The notes under the pieces were generated by a model. The model saw nothing but the letters and a program-made list of their open reading frames with translations. It was not told where the DNA came from and made no database searches. Shown one piece after another: positions 43,447 through 53,436 of a stretch of DNA of 64,000 nucleotides; position 1 is the stretch's first letter; each line of letters starts with the position of its first letter. Source of the stretch: CAVVMA01 sp963788205 (GTDB lineage: Bacteria > Desulfobacterota > Binatia > Binatales > Binataceae); assembly GCA_963788205.1 (NCBI GenBank), contig CAWBGG010000007.1, forward strand, positions 310,001 to 374,000, written 5' to 3'. The position numbers were made by a program, and so were the translations under genes.

Positions 43447-43466
43447 CGCCGGCCTCCGTGCCGGCG
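43447..43466. terminator. Possible hairpin terminator between convergent genes
   Basis: CGCCGGC (43447) pairs with GCCGGCG (43460) around a 6-nt loop, followed by ATTCTCTTTC. Located in the 47-bp gap between the convergent quinoprotein and recD genes. The T tract is broken, so this is tentative. Confidence 0.35.
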
Positions 43467-43478
43467 ATTCTCTTTCGG

Positions 43479-45476
43479 TCACCCAAGCGGCGCGCCGAGC
43501 TGCTCGCCCAGCCCAGAGTAGCGCCCGACTTTGCGCGCGATACCGAGCGCCAGAATTTGCTCGTCACCAACAATAGTCATCAACTTTCGCGCGCGGCTCA
43601 CCGCGGTATACAGAATCTCGCGAGTGAGTATTGGAATATCAGTCGCCGGCAAAATCAGCGCGACCGAGTCGAATTCCGACCCTTGCGCCTTGTGGACGGT
43701 CATCGCGTAGCAAAGCTCCAGGTCGTCTCTCATCGCGTCGAGGCGAAACGCCACGAAATTGTCGGCGCGCGGAAAGACCGCCATCTTGACGGCGTTGCCG
43801 CCCGATATGCGGACCCGCACGACCAGGCCCTGGTCGCCGTTGAACAACATCCGTTCGTAATCGTTGCGCAGCACGACCAACGGCTCGCCGGCCATGAAAG
43901 GCTCGCGGCTCGCACCGGTGTCGCCGGCCGCCGCGCGATGCAACCGCTCATTGATTCGCTCGGAGCCGGTCGCGAAGACCCGTGTTACGCAGAGTATCCG
44001 CGAGGCTGCCCGCCAGGCGTACAGGCGTTTGAGGCGATCGCGCTCGGGCTGGGCAAAGCCGTTTTCGCCTATCTCGTAGACGTGCGCCGCAAGCTCACTG
44101 ATCCCGGCGTCGCCCCGCACCCGGCCTGCATACCATCGATCAAGAAACTCGTCGGTCGCATCGGCGCTAGAGCCCAGAAATTCGGCGCCCGCGAACGTGA
44201 GGTCGGCGGCTGACGCTCGTCGCACGATCGCCGGACTGCCACGATCGTCGCGCGTCAGGTCCGTGACGCCGCGGTTGATCGCCTCTGCCAGCAGGGCGAT
44301 CGGGCGGCCTGCCCCTGCGCCGAATCGGTAGACGTGGCTCAGCCGAACGCTTGCGGCCGCCAAGCGATGGTCTCCGATAGTTGACGTCAGATCGCGGAAC
44401 ACGGCGCCGGCCGCCACCGACGGGAGCTGGTCGGCGTCGCCCAAGATGATCAGTTGCGCACCGGGGCGGATCGCGTCGAGCAGCCGCTCCATCAGGGTGA
44501 GGTCGAGCATCGAGCCTTCGTCGACGATCACCACCGACGCCGCCAACGGATGGTTACGATGGTTGCGAAAGCGGCCGAGGCTGACAGAATAGTCCAGCAA
44601 CCGATGAATCGTCGTGGCCTCGGGGCCATCCGCGATCAGCGCATCGTCATTGGCGTCGCGATTCCTCACCTGTGAGAGGCCCTCGCGAATGCATTCTGTC
44701 ATCCGGTTCGCCGCCTTGCCGGTCGGGGCTGCGAGCGTGATCTTTTGCGGCGCGATTCCCAGGCGCACGAGCATCCGCAGGATCGCCAGCACAATCGAAG
44801 TTTTGCCGGTGCCAGGACCGCCGGAAATCACGGTCAAGCGCGAGCGAACCGCCGCCGCAACCGCGTCGCATTGCTCTGTCGAGAGAACGAGCGCCTTCGC
44901 GCCGGCCTGGCTCGGCCTCGCGACTACGTCGGCCAGCGCCGCGCGCATCCGGCCTTCGTCAATCGCAGGAGACAGCTGGTCCGCAATCAGTGCCGTCAGT
45001 CGCTCGGCCAGCGCGGCCTCGACCGCGTAGATTCGCTGCTGATATACGAACGGCGGCAGATAGATAAGTGGCGTGTAGCCGCAGGGATCGCGGCCGACAA
45101 TCGTCCGCGCCGCACCCGAGTCGAGCAACGCCTCGATTGACGCGGCGATCGTATCCGCTTCGGCCGCTCCACACAGCGCGCCCAGCATTCGCCGCATCGG
45201 ATCGGGCGCGAGCGCGCCGGTGACCGGAAAGCGTGTGCTGCCTTCTTCGAGCGCGGCGAGCGACACGACCATCAGTACGATCAGCGCCAGCCGCTGCTCG
45301 TCGTTCAGATTCGGGTCCAGCGCGGCGATCTCCGCCGCCAGGTGAACAGAGTCCGGCCCGAGGTTCACCGCTTCCGGCCGCAACTCGCGCAGCCGCAGCT
45401 CGAACGCGCCGGGAGTTCGCGCTTCGAAGCGGCGCCACGCGGTGTCAACCGCGAGCAACGGCGAGCGCACGCTCAT
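43479..45476 (-). CDS. recD: Exodeoxyribonuclease V subunit alpha (RecD)
   Basis: 665 residues. LTVISGGPGTGKTSIVLAIL is the helicase Walker A, LAAPTGKAANRM motif Ia, VVIVDEGSMLDLTLMERLLD motif II, ILGDADQLPSVAAGAVFRDL motif III and YAMTVHKAQGSEFDSVALIL motif V; together the SF1B RecD set. The N-terminal 160 residues include the RecB-contact helical domain. RecD is the fast 5'-3' motor of the RecBCD end-resection enzyme. The ATG at 45476 overlaps the recB stop by 4 bp (45473-45476); a longer frame to 45542 is the end of recB in another frame. Length is a little longer than E. coli RecD (608). Confidence 0.93.
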   Translation of the reverse strand: MSVRSPLLAVDTAWRRFEARTPGAFELRLRELRPEAVNLGPDSVHLAAEIAALDPNLNDEQRLALIVLMVVSLAALEEGSTRFPVTGALAPDPMRRMLGALCGAAEADTIAASIEALLDSGAARTIVGRDPCGYTPLIYLPPFVYQQRIYAVEAALAERLTALIADQLSPAIDEGRMRAALADVVARPSQAGAKALVLSTEQCDAVAAAVRSRLTVISGGPGTGKTSIVLAILRMLVRLGIAPQKITLAAPTGKAANRMTECIREGLSQVRNRDANDDALIADGPEATTIHRLLDYSVSLGRFRNHRNHPLAASVVIVDEGSMLDLTLMERLLDAIRPGAQLIILGDADQLPSVAAGAVFRDLTSTIGDHRLAAASVRLSHVYRFGAGAGRPIALLAEAINRGVTDLTRDDRGSPAIVRRASAADLTFAGAEFLGSSADATDEFLDRWYAGRVRGDAGISELAAHVYEIGENGFAQPERDRLKRLYAWRAASRILCVTRVFATGSERINERLHRAAAGDTGASREPFMAGEPLVVLRNDYERMLFNGDQGLVVRVRISGGNAVKMAVFPRADNFVAFRLDAMRDDLELCYAMTVHKAQGSEFDSVALILPATDIPILTREILYTAVSRARKLMTIVGDEQILALGIARKVGRYSGLGEQLGAPLG

Positions 45477-48400
45477 GATGCGATCTCCAGCGGCGCGGCG
45501 ACGCCAATCAGCTCGGCTTCGTAGCGGGTAATCTCCGCCCACGACGGCCTGCGGAAGTAAACGCCGTCACGGCCGTTGCCGTCCGCCCGGATACCCCTGA
45601 TGAACAGGTAGAGCAGGCCGCCGAACCGCGCGTTGTATTCGGCCTCGCTGCGGATTCTCAGCAGGCGCACGATACCGACCGAGTAGATCGCGGCCTGACG
45701 CTCATAATGCTCTCGCACGTGCGCTTCGATAGCGGCGTTGCCGTACGCGGCGAGGTGGTCACTCTTCCAGTCGGCGAAATAAGTCACGCCGCCATGGTCG
45801 AACACGAAATCGACGAAGCCCTTTAGGTATCCGCGCTCGACGGTCCATGCACCGCCGCCGCCCGAACTGAGCAGCGGATGCGAGGTCTCCGGAATCGGAT
45901 AGAGAAATTCCATCTCGCGGACGCTGGGGCATCTGTACAGCGGGCCGAGCGTTGCGCCGTTGCGCACCTCGATTGGAGATCGCAACGCGTTGAAGACGAT
46001 TTCAGCGCCGCGATCGGCCCAGCGCGGATCGCGCACCTGGCAACGGCGCATCGTTTCCTCAAACAGCCGCGCAACCTCCTCGCACCGTTTCCACGACTCC
46101 AAATCGATCGGCTCCGCGAGCGACGCCAGGTCGAGCTTCTCGATCACCTCGTGCAGGAAGATTCCCACGTTGCGCCCGCCCGGCAGATCGGGCGCGTCGT
46201 CCGCGGCCTCGATATCGCGCTTGAAGTCCGCGGGCTCGATATCGCGATGCGCCGAGCGTTCCAGCGCGGTGTACGAGCGGGTGACCAGCGGGGCGTGGCG
46301 TCGATGGAGATCGTCGAAGAACCGCTCGGGGCGATCGCCATGATCGTCTTGCGTCAGCCGCTCCGGCGGCGACCACGACTTGAGCCGCGCCGGCAGATCG
46401 GATGCGCCCCGCGTGGAATCGCGATCGTCCACGTTTTCGATCTCGAACTGGTCCGCTGCGATCGTTCGATCGGCCACAATCTCCGCGAGGCGATCGTTGA
46501 GCCGCGCGTAGTATCCATTGATTTTGCGCTTGAGCGAACGCGCCGGGCAGAACGGCAGGTAGAGTTTCACGCGCGCACGCGTCAGTGCCACGTAAATCAG
46601 GCGCTGGTTTTCCTGCTCCTCCTCGTCCTTGATCGGCGCACTCGCAGCCTGCTTTTCGGCCTTTCCCAAGGCGAGCCGCCGCTCGTAACCGTCGTGGTAG
46701 ATCGCGATCGGTGATCGATCCACCGGCCGGCCGGTGCCGCCGAACAGGAACACCACATCGGCCTCCAGTCCCTTGCTCATGTGCACGGTCATCACCTGCA
46801 CGGCGCGCCGCTCGCTCTCGATCCGCTGGATATTGCTTTCGATTCCGGGGGGCAGCAGCGTTCCGGCGATGTACGCTTCGAGCCGCGCGATCAGCTCGGA
46901 CACAGAGAGCCGCTCGCGCAACGCCTGCTCGAGCAGGATCTCCAGCACGTGCAAATAGTTGGTCAGCTCGCGCTCGCTGTTGGAGAGCAAGAGCTCGCGA
47001 TCGGCAAGACCGCTCTCGTGCATCAAGCGATCGAACAGCTCAACGAAGCGTTCTTCATTCGCGAGCGCTTGCCACTCGAACAATCGTTCGTTGAGCGGAT
47101 GGCCTGCCGGGGCCTCGCCGATTGCGGCGATCGACGCGATCGGCACGCCGAAAAACGGCGACATCCAGGCTTTCAACCGATGCGAGCGATGGCCCGGCTG
47201 CGCGACCGCCCTGAGCACGTCCAGAACGTCCGAGGCCTCGCAGGTTTGAAAAAGTCCGTCCTGCTTGTAGAAAGCGAACGGCACGCCCGACTCGCGCAGG
47301 TATCCGCCGATCTCAACGCTCTCGGCGCCGCTGCGCGTGAGCACGAATATATCGTTGGGTTCGACGCGTCGCGCGGTGCCCTCGTCCGCGATCGTTATTC
47401 GATGCTGCTCGTCGAAAAGAATCTTCCGCAGCGTTGAGGCGATCCGCCGTCCGATCGCGGCGCGCATCTGCGGGGCCGAGCCGGGCGCGGCGGCGGCGTA
47501 GCGAAACAGGGTGACGGGCGCGATGCGGCCTGCCGCGGGCGTGCGCGCGCTGAGATCCGGCAGGCCGCATTGCGCCGGCGTGTCGTGGCGAATCTCGCCG
47601 GTGAAAATCGGCGCATCGGCGCGCTGATCGAAAATCAGGTTGCAGGCGCCGATCAGGTCGGCGGTCGAGCGAAAGTTGCGGTTAAGCGGCACGCTCGCGG
47701 CGCCGCGGCTGTGCAGTTCCTGGCGCGCGCGCAGGTAGCTGAAGACGTCCGCGTCCCGGAATCCGTAAATCGCCTGCTTGGGATCACCGACCACATATAG
47801 GCAATTCGCCGGTTCGGCGCCCACGAAGATGCGCTGGAAAATTCGCCACTGCAAATCGTCGGTGTCCTGAAACTCATCGACCACCGCGTAGCGCAGGCGC
47901 GCGCGCAGGGCGGCCACGATCGCATCGCCGCGCGTCCCGTCGATCGCGCGCCATACCTGCGTCAGCATGTCGTTGTAGTCGACTTGTCCCCGCTCGCGCT
48001 TGTCGCGGTTAAGGCGCTCGGCGACCTGTGGCAGCAGGCCCTCCACGGCCCGGATTTCGAGCGGATCGCCGTCGATGGGCCGGCGCCGCCGCATCTCGAG
48101 GTAGCGCTTCACGTACGATTGGTAGAGCAGGTCTTCGAGCGAGTCGGTGAGATTGCCGCGCGCGCCGCCGTCGCCAGCCTCCAGCCACTCGGCCACCAGC
48201 GCGCGCGCCTGGCTGCCGGGCGCCAGCGCTTCGCGAAGCTCGGCCCGAAACGCGCGATGGAACGCGCCGCGGCTGTCGACCACGTCGAGCTGCAAGCTCA
48301 TCGCGCTGTCGAACGCCAGTTCCGAGAGCACGCGCTGGCAGAAGCCGTGAATCGTAAAGATCGGCGCGCGATCGAACGAGAACAGGGCCGTCTCCAGCCT

Positions 48401-48703
48401 GAGCCGGGCGGCGTCGTTGAGCGTCCGGATTTCGCCCTCCGCGGCGGCGTCAAGCGGCGCGCTGCCCGAGAGCACCTGCTCCAGCAATCCGCGGATTCGG
48501 TGGCGCAGCTCGGTGGTGGCCTTGTCCGTGAAGGTCACGACCAGAATTTGCTCCAGCGTGCAGGGGCCTGCGAGCAGCAGCTCCAGCACCAGATGGGCGA
48601 TCGTATGGGTCTTGCCGCAGCCGGCGCCGGCCTCGATCACCGCGTGATTGTCGCGCGGGATGTGGTCGAGGATCGCGGGTCGGCGATATTTGATCTCACT
48701 CAC
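45473..48703 (-). CDS. recB: Exodeoxyribonuclease V subunit beta (RecB)
   Basis: 1076 residues from GTG 48703, near the typical 1180. VIEAGAGCGKTHTIAHLVLE is Walker A (GCGKT in place of GSGKT), AVVDEFQDTDDLQWRIFQRI motif II, VVGDPKQAIYGFRDADVF motif III and MTVHMSKGLEADVVFLFGG motif V. The C-terminal nuclease has YLKGFVDFVFDHGGVTYFAD followed by WKSDHL (D-x-K metal site) and ERQAAIYSVG (QxxxY-like). Slow 3'-5' motor and the only nuclease of RecBCD. A 49246 start would run through recC in a shadow frame; the GTG is 8 bp after recC. Order recC-recB-recD on one strand. Confidence 0.94.
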   Translation of the reverse strand: MSEIKYRRPAILDHIPRDNHAVIEAGAGCGKTHTIAHLVLELLLAGPCTLEQILVVTFTDKATTELRHRIRGLLEQVLSGSAPLDAAAEGEIRTLNDAARLRLETALFSFDRAPIFTIHGFCQRVLSELAFDSAMSLQLDVVDSRGAFHRAFRAELREALAPGSQARALVAEWLEAGDGGARGNLTDSLEDLLYQSYVKRYLEMRRRRPIDGDPLEIRAVEGLLPQVAERLNRDKRERGQVDYNDMLTQVWRAIDGTRGDAIVAALRARLRYAVVDEFQDTDDLQWRIFQRIFVGAEPANCLYVVGDPKQAIYGFRDADVFSYLRARQELHSRGAASVPLNRNFRSTADLIGACNLIFDQRADAPIFTGEIRHDTPAQCGLPDLSARTPAAGRIAPVTLFRYAAAAPGSAPQMRAAIGRRIASTLRKILFDEQHRITIADEGTARRVEPNDIFVLTRSGAESVEIGGYLRESGVPFAFYKQDGLFQTCEASDVLDVLRAVAQPGHRSHRLKAWMSPFFGVPIASIAAIGEAPAGHPLNERLFEWQALANEERFVELFDRLMHESGLADRELLLSNSERELTNYLHVLEILLEQALRERLSVSELIARLEAYIAGTLLPPGIESNIQRIESERRAVQVMTVHMSKGLEADVVFLFGGTGRPVDRSPIAIYHDGYERRLALGKAEKQAASAPIKDEEEQENQRLIYVALTRARVKLYLPFCPARSLKRKINGYYARLNDRLAEIVADRTIAADQFEIENVDDRDSTRGASDLPARLKSWSPPERLTQDDHGDRPERFFDDLHRRHAPLVTRSYTALERSAHRDIEPADFKRDIEAADDAPDLPGGRNVGIFLHEVIEKLDLASLAEPIDLESWKRCEEVARLFEETMRRCQVRDPRWADRGAEIVFNALRSPIEVRNGATLGPLYRCPSVREMEFLYPIPETSHPLLSSGGGGAWTVERGYLKGFVDFVFDHGGVTYFADWKSDHLAAYGNAAIEAHVREHYERQAAIYSVGIVRLLRIRSEAEYNARFGGLLYLFIRGIRADGNGRDGVYFRRPSWAEITRYEAELIGVAAPLEIAS

Positions 48704-48710
48704 GGCCCGC

Positions 48711-51700
48711 TCAGTCCTCGAAGATCGCGCCGATCGGCCCGAATCGCCGCGCGATGATCTTTCTGATCGCGCTCGCGCCCGGTGGCGCGAAGCGGCGCGC
48801 CTCACGGATCGGCCCGTAGTCCGAGCTGCATCCCGGCCGCTCGCTCTCACGCACGCTTTCGACCAAGTCGGCCAGGTCGGGATCGGCAAGGCTGCCGCTC
48901 GCTCCCCGCTTCGACGCGCTCTTTCCGGCGCGCCAGATTTTTTCCACCGCTTCGATTGGTAAAAAGTAGTAATTCGCTTCCGACAGCAGATCGGAGGCGA
49001 GCGCGGCCAGATAGCCGAGCGCCGACTCGCGCGAGGGCAGCCGCATCCGCTTGATTCGGCGCTTTGGGTTTCCGTCCGCTCCGGTGAGAACGATCGCCTT
49101 GAACTCTCCGGCTGGCGCGGCTCCGGAGGCGGCGAGCGCGAGCGCGGAGATAAACAGCGGGAGAAAATCCTTGGGCCGCAGATCGTCGCGCAGGACGCAG
49201 CGCAGCCCCGCATCCATCGCCGGCGACACCAGGCCGAGCGCGCCATGGAGCTTCACGATCTGCGCGCGCGCGCCGTCGGGACCGGAGACCTCGAGCACGA
49301 TTTCCTCCAGCAACCGGCAGGCGTGCGCGAATTGATCGCCGCGCCCGATCCGGATCTCGTCCCAAGCACAGAGGTCGGCCGCGCCCGCCTGGCGCGCCTG
49401 ATCGAGCCATTCAGCCAGCCGCGCCAGGTCGGCGCTGGCTGCCTCCTGCGCGAAGAGTCCGGCCGGCGCGCGGCCCTGGGCCTGGGCGATTCGAAACAGC
49501 CGCCGGTAATCATCCGCCGCTGCGTCGCGGTCGCCGCGCGACTTCCAGAACGCCTCACGGAGCATCACGGTGCGATCGAGGATCGATTGCGCCAGCGGCT
49601 CATCCTGGTGATCCTCGCTGGCGTCCTCCTCGTCCAGCATCCCGAGCGCGTAACGGGCCGCGCCCTGGATCGGACATTCCAGAAACCTGCGCAGTGCCGC
49701 CAACGGGAGCGAAATGGCGGCCGGGCCGCGCGCATCGCGATTCGCCTGCGGCGCATCTATGATGCGAAGCTCGTGGCCGATTTGCTTTTGCACCTGCGGC
49801 GAGAGTTGCCCCAGCAGCTCGTCGCGGCCGGGAAGCGGCGCGTCGGCACAATGCTTTATAAGGTCCAGCCGCATCGCCGCCATCTGCGCGCCGTGCCGCG
49901 CGCTGCGATCGAAACTGAACAACTCCGGGTTCGCCGCGCCGTGACCCGGATCGAGATCGGGAAAATAGCGCAGGTCGTAACGGCTGGTGGGATGCTCGAC
50001 CGTCAGGCTCGCGAGCGCCGCCGTCTCGGCATAGCCGCGCAGGATGAACTGCAGCTCGCGGATCACCGCCGAGGGTTCGAGCCGATCTCCGGTTTGCTGG
50101 TCGCGGGAAACGTAGGAGAGAAAAACCTGCTCGCGCGCGGCCAGCAGCGTCTCCAGAAACAGGTAGCGGTCACGCTCGGTCGGCGTCACGTCGCCGGCGC
50201 TGCGGCGCGCCAGCCGTAGATCGAGCGCGTCGTGTCCGGGGCGCTGCGGAAAGTCGGCCTCATTCAGCCCGAGCAGAAAGATTACGCGGAACGGGATCGA
50301 TCGCAGCGCGGAGAGCGGTCCCACCGCCACGCCATGCCCGCCCAACTGCCCCCGCTGCGACTCGGCTTCGGCGATACGCTCGGTCGCCAGCTCGCAGGCG
50401 ACTTCGTAAGAAACCGGATCGCTCCGGATGCCCGGCGTCGCGATCGACTCGATCGCGTTCACGCAGTAATCGCGGATTCGCTCGTCGATTGGGTCGCTGA
50501 CGCGCACGTAAGTCGACACCAGATCGCCGAGTACGCGCCCCCATTCATCGAGCGTGAGCTGGCGCGAACGAATCTCGCACGCGTCGCAGAGCAGGCCCCG
50601 CGCGATGCGCACTAGCCCCGCGGCCGCCGCAATTTCGTCCTGCGCAACTTGATGCGGCAGCAATTCACGGCCGTCGGAAGCGGCGAAAAAGCGCGAATCG
50701 CCGCTTGGTTCCCCGGTCATGAAGACGCCCAGCGCCAGCCGCTTGAGCGCCTGATCCCAATGGAACAGGTCGCCGCTCAGGTAAGTCCCGGCCAAGTCGT
50801 CCGGGTCGGCGCCGAAATAGATTCCGAGCGCCTCGCACCATCGCGCCCACTGCGTGGTGTCGAGTTGCGCGCCCGCTAGCGCCGGATGCGTCAGCAGATG
50901 GAGCATCTCGTCGCGCGCGAACCGCCCCATCGGCAGCCGCAGCAGCATGCCGATCGCCTCGGCCACGCGGCTTTCGCTCGCGAAGCGCCGGGCCACCATC
51001 TCGATTGGAATCTCGTGCGACGCGGCGAAGGCGGCTTCGATATGCGGCAGGTAGCCATCGTGCGCGGCGTCCGGAACCAGCACCGCGATTTCGTGAAATC
51101 GCAGCGGCTTTCGCGCCGGCGTTTCCTGCTCGATCAGCAACCAAATCGTGTCGGCAACGATCTCCGCCTCGCGCCGGATGCCGGGACAGGCGAGAAACCG
51201 GATCCCGGCGTGGGCAGGCGATGCGCCATCCGCGATCGGCGCTCGCTCGGGCTCGCGAATCAGGATGCTCTCTTGCAACTGGCGCAGCATCGACGGCGCG
51301 GCCTCTCCAGCTTCGAGGCGGCTGAAATGAGCGTCGAAATCGCAGTCGGTAAGCTCGTTCAGCAATCGGACATACTCACGTCCCGGGCGCGCCCACAGCC
51401 GCAATGCGGGATTGTCGCCCGGCTCATCCAGGCCGAACGGATCAGCCGCGTCTTGCAACTCGATACCGAGCTTCGCTTTCTGGCGCGCCCAGCGATTGCG
51501 CTCGATGCCGGCGGGACTAGCGACGTCTTCCCAAAACTCGAGACATGGATTGAGCGCGTAGATATGAAGGTCGATCAGTTCGCCGAGGTCGGCGAACATC
51601 TTGGCGAAAGCCGGGCCTGCGTAGGCGAGTCCGAAAACGTGCAGCGCGGGCGGCAGCACCGATTTCAGCGCTCGCCGGTCGATAGCGTCGAATCCGTCCG

Positions 51701-51959
51701 GCAGCAGCATCCATTTGTAATCCTGCTCAACGAGCCATTCGGGCCGAACGCTGAAATCCGACCCGAACACAGCCTGCCACAGATAGCGCTGCCATCGCTC
51801 CGCTTCGTCGAACGGCTTGGTCCCGATCTGCGGGCTCGATCGCCATCCGCGCAGCATCGCGCGCCGCGTGATCGAATATTCACGGAACAGGCGCGCAACG
51901 TGCCCCGCCAACTGAAACAGTCTCAGGTCGGCGGCGGCCAGGCGTCTTCGATCCTGCGC
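48711..51959 (-). CDS. recC: Exodeoxyribonuclease V subunit gamma (RecC), main part; frameshift at its N-terminal side
   Basis: About 1083 residues. AADLRLFQLAGHVARLFREY continues the RecC N-terminal domain (cf. RKLFQLSSKAADLFDQYLVY in E. coli), and SFDLRARR-type inactive-helicase and inactive-nuclease regions follow; ILLGLNEADFPQRPGHDALD and the helix ARRSAGDVTPTERDRYLFLE are typical RecC landmarks, the latter near the Chi-scanning tunnel. RecC holds the RecB and RecD motors and reads Chi. The reading frame is broken by one extra base in a GGG run at about 51959-51961. The N-terminal 115 codons are given in the next entry. Confidence 0.88.
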   Translation of the reverse strand, partial: AQDRRRLAAADLRLFQLAGHVARLFREYSITRRAMLRGWRSSPQIGTKPFDEAERWQRYLWQAVFGSDFSVRPEWLVEQDYKWMLLPDGFDAIDRRALKSVLPPALHVFGLAYAGPAFAKMFADLGELIDLHIYALNPCLEFWEDVASPAGIERNRWARQKAKLGIELQDAADPFGLDEPGDNPALRLWARPGREYVRLLNELTDCDFDAHFSRLEAGEAAPSMLRQLQESILIREPERAPIADGASPAHAGIRFLACPGIRREAEIVADTIWLLIEQETPARKPLRFHEIAVLVPDAAHDGYLPHIEAAFAASHEIPIEMVARRFASESRVAEAIGMLLRLPMGRFARDEMLHLLTHPALAGAQLDTTQWARWCEALGIYFGADPDDLAGTYLSGDLFHWDQALKRLALGVFMTGEPSGDSRFFAASDGRELLPHQVAQDEIAAAAGLVRIARGLLCDACEIRSRQLTLDEWGRVLGDLVSTYVRVSDPIDERIRDYCVNAIESIATPGIRSDPVSYEVACELATERIAEAESQRGQLGGHGVAVGPLSALRSIPFRVIFLLGLNEADFPQRPGHDALDLRLARRSAGDVTPTERDRYLFLETLLAAREQVFLSYVSRDQQTGDRLEPSAVIRELQFILRGYAETAALASLTVEHPTSRYDLRYFPDLDPGHGAANPELFSFDRSARHGAQMAAMRLDLIKHCADAPLPGRDELLGQLSPQVQKQIGHELRIIDAPQANRDARGPAAISLPLAALRRFLECPIQGAARYALGMLDEEDASEDHQDEPLAQSILDRTVMLREAFWKSRGDRDAAADDYRRLFRIAQAQGRAPAGLFAQEAASADLARLAEWLDQARQAGAADLCAWDEIRIGRGDQFAHACRLLEEIVLEVSGPDGARAQIVKLHGALGLVSPAMDAGLRCVLRDDLRPKDFLPLFISALALAASGAAPAGEFKAIVLTGADGNPKRRIKRMRLPSRESALGYLAALASDLLSEANYYFLPIEAVEKIWRAGKSASKRGASGSLADPDLADLVESVRESERPGCSSDYGPIREARRFAPPGASAIRKIIARRFGPIGAIFED

Positions 51960-52305
51960 CCGGCTCTGCATAGTGGCGCACCGCCTGCAATTCCGGCGCC
52001 GTGCCGATAAAGCGGCGCAGGCATTCGAACAGCACCTGCTGCAAGCCATCGGCCTCCAGGATTTTGAGGCCTGGATTCGCCGCCTGCACGACGCGCGCGA
52101 GATAGCCGCGCAGAAAGGGAAACTCCAGGTTGGCGGCGACGCCGATCGACTCGCACAGCCGCAGCTTGACGAACTGCTCGACGACCCGGTTCGGCGCGAT
52201 GATCGTTACGCGCTCCAGCGGCCGCAGGCGCTGGCTGCCGGCGACCGTTTCGGCCAGCGGCGCGATGAGATTTTCCAAACGGTTGGCGTAATGAAGCCTG
52301 ATCAC
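51880..52305 (-). CDS. recC: RecC, N-terminal part (frameshifted)
   Basis: Starts VIRLHYANRLENLIAPLAET (GTG at 52305; TTG at 52320 is also in frame), then VTIIAPNRVVEQFVKLRLCE and GVAANLEFPFLRGYLARVVQ, which parallels E. coli RecC (VYHSNRLDVL, GIAANIDFPLP). Homology continues to about AVRHYAEPG at base 51960 and then moves to the frame of the previous entry. With the extra base removed, RecC would be about 1198 residues, normal for the family. GGGGG stands 9 nt before the GTG. Divergent from the methyltransferase gene. Confidence 0.82.
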   Translation of the reverse strand: MIRLHYANRLENLIAPLAETVAGSQRLRPLERVTIIAPNRVVEQFVKLRLCESIGVAANLEFPFLRGYLARVVQAANPGLKILEADGLQQVLFECLRRFIGTAPELQAVRHYAEPGAGSKTPGRRRPETVSVGGARCAPVP

Positions 52306-52486
52306 GAACGCCGCCCCCAAAATGCTGCGCGCTTGTAGATGCGCGGCCCGGCCTCAAGCCGCCGCGCCGCCTCGATGCGTATCGCTGAAAAAGATCAATC
52401 TAGCACGCCGCGATGGCGAGTCACTGCAATCCAGGGTGCCGAAGGCGTTTCAAACCCGCCGCGGAGCGTAGTAAGAATCAACCGCA

Positions 52487-53398
52487 ATGATTGCTGCACC
52501 AGGAAGGCAAGGGCCAAGCGCGCGGAGACCGGGGCCGCGAAAGCGGGCTTCGAGGACAAAAACCCAGCCGGTCCGGAATCGCGAAGCGCCGGCCGACTTG
52601 TCGGGTGAAGCTTTTGGCAACGTCGACGCGGGCGACCCGCGCAGTTTTATCGACTACCTCGATCTCGCCACCGCCGAGCTCAAAGAGCTCAAGCGATTCT
52701 CTTACGGCCTGCTCGAGCTCCAGCCCGGCGCCGCAGTGCTCGACCTTGGATGCGGCACCGGCGACGACGCTCGCGAGCTTGCCGCCCTGGTCGGCGCGAA
52801 TGGGCTCGTGATCGGCGTCGATTCGAGCCGCGCGATGATCGCCGAAGCCCGCCAGCGCGCCCGCGACTCCGGCCTCGAACTGGAATTCATCGTCGGCGAC
52901 GCCGAGCGGATCGACCTCGCAAGCGACAGCTTCGACGCCTGCCGCGCCGACCGCGTCTTTCAGCACCTGCCCGACCCGGCCCGCGCGCTGCGCGAGATGG
53001 TCCGCGTCGCCAATCCGGGCGCCGCGTTGCAGGTGATCGATCGCGACTGGGGGATGGTCGCCGTCGATTCGGACGACCGCGCGACCACCCGCGCGATCCT
53101 TGATCGGATCTGCGACGGTATGCGCCACGGCTGGATCGGCCGCCGTCTGCCGGCCCTGATGCGCGACGGCGGCCTCAAGGACGTGCGCACCGAGGCCAGG
53201 GTCGTCACCGCCGGCAATTACCGAATCGCCAATGCGATGCTCGATCTCGAAACGATCGCTCAACGCGCCCGCGACGAAGGTATCGTCAGCGCGGCGGCGT
53301 CGGCTGCGTGGCTGAAAGACCTGAAGCGGCGGCACAAGCAGGGGCAATTCTTCGCCTGCTGGACGATTTTTGTCGTCACCGGACGCAAGGCGAAGTGA
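52487..53398 (+). CDS. Class I SAM-dependent methyltransferase
   Basis: 303 residues. AAVLDLGCGTGDDARELAAL is motif I, GVDSSRAMIAEARQRARDSG the adenine-binding acidic loop, FQHLPDPARALREMVRVANP motif III. Resembles UbiE/Methyltransf_11 family, which methylate lipid, quinone or small-molecule precursors; no specific substrate. The first 60 residues are basic, low complexity (KRASRTKTQPVRN) and may not belong to the folded protein, so translation could start later. Ends 38 bp before amidase and may be coexpressed. Confidence 0.82.
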   Translation: MIAAPGRQGPSARRPGPRKRASRTKTQPVRNREAPADLSGEAFGNVDAGDPRSFIDYLDLATAELKELKRFSYGLLELQPGAAVLDLGCGTGDDARELAALVGANGLVIGVDSSRAMIAEARQRARDSGLELEFIVGDAERIDLASDSFDACRADRVFQHLPDPARALREMVRVANPGAALQVIDRDWGMVAVDSDDRATTRAILDRICDGMRHGWIGRRLPALMRDGGLKDVRTEARVVTAGNYRIANAMLDLETIAQRARDEGIVSAAASAAWLKDLKRRHKQGQFFACWTIFVVTGRKAK

Positions 53399-53436
53399 CC
53401 GGCGATGCGATCGAATCAACCTTGATGGAGAACGCG

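Noticed and set aside
45842..46714. 278-codon plus-strand frame opposite recB
   Set aside because: Antisense to the conserved RecB nuclease region with no homology of its own.
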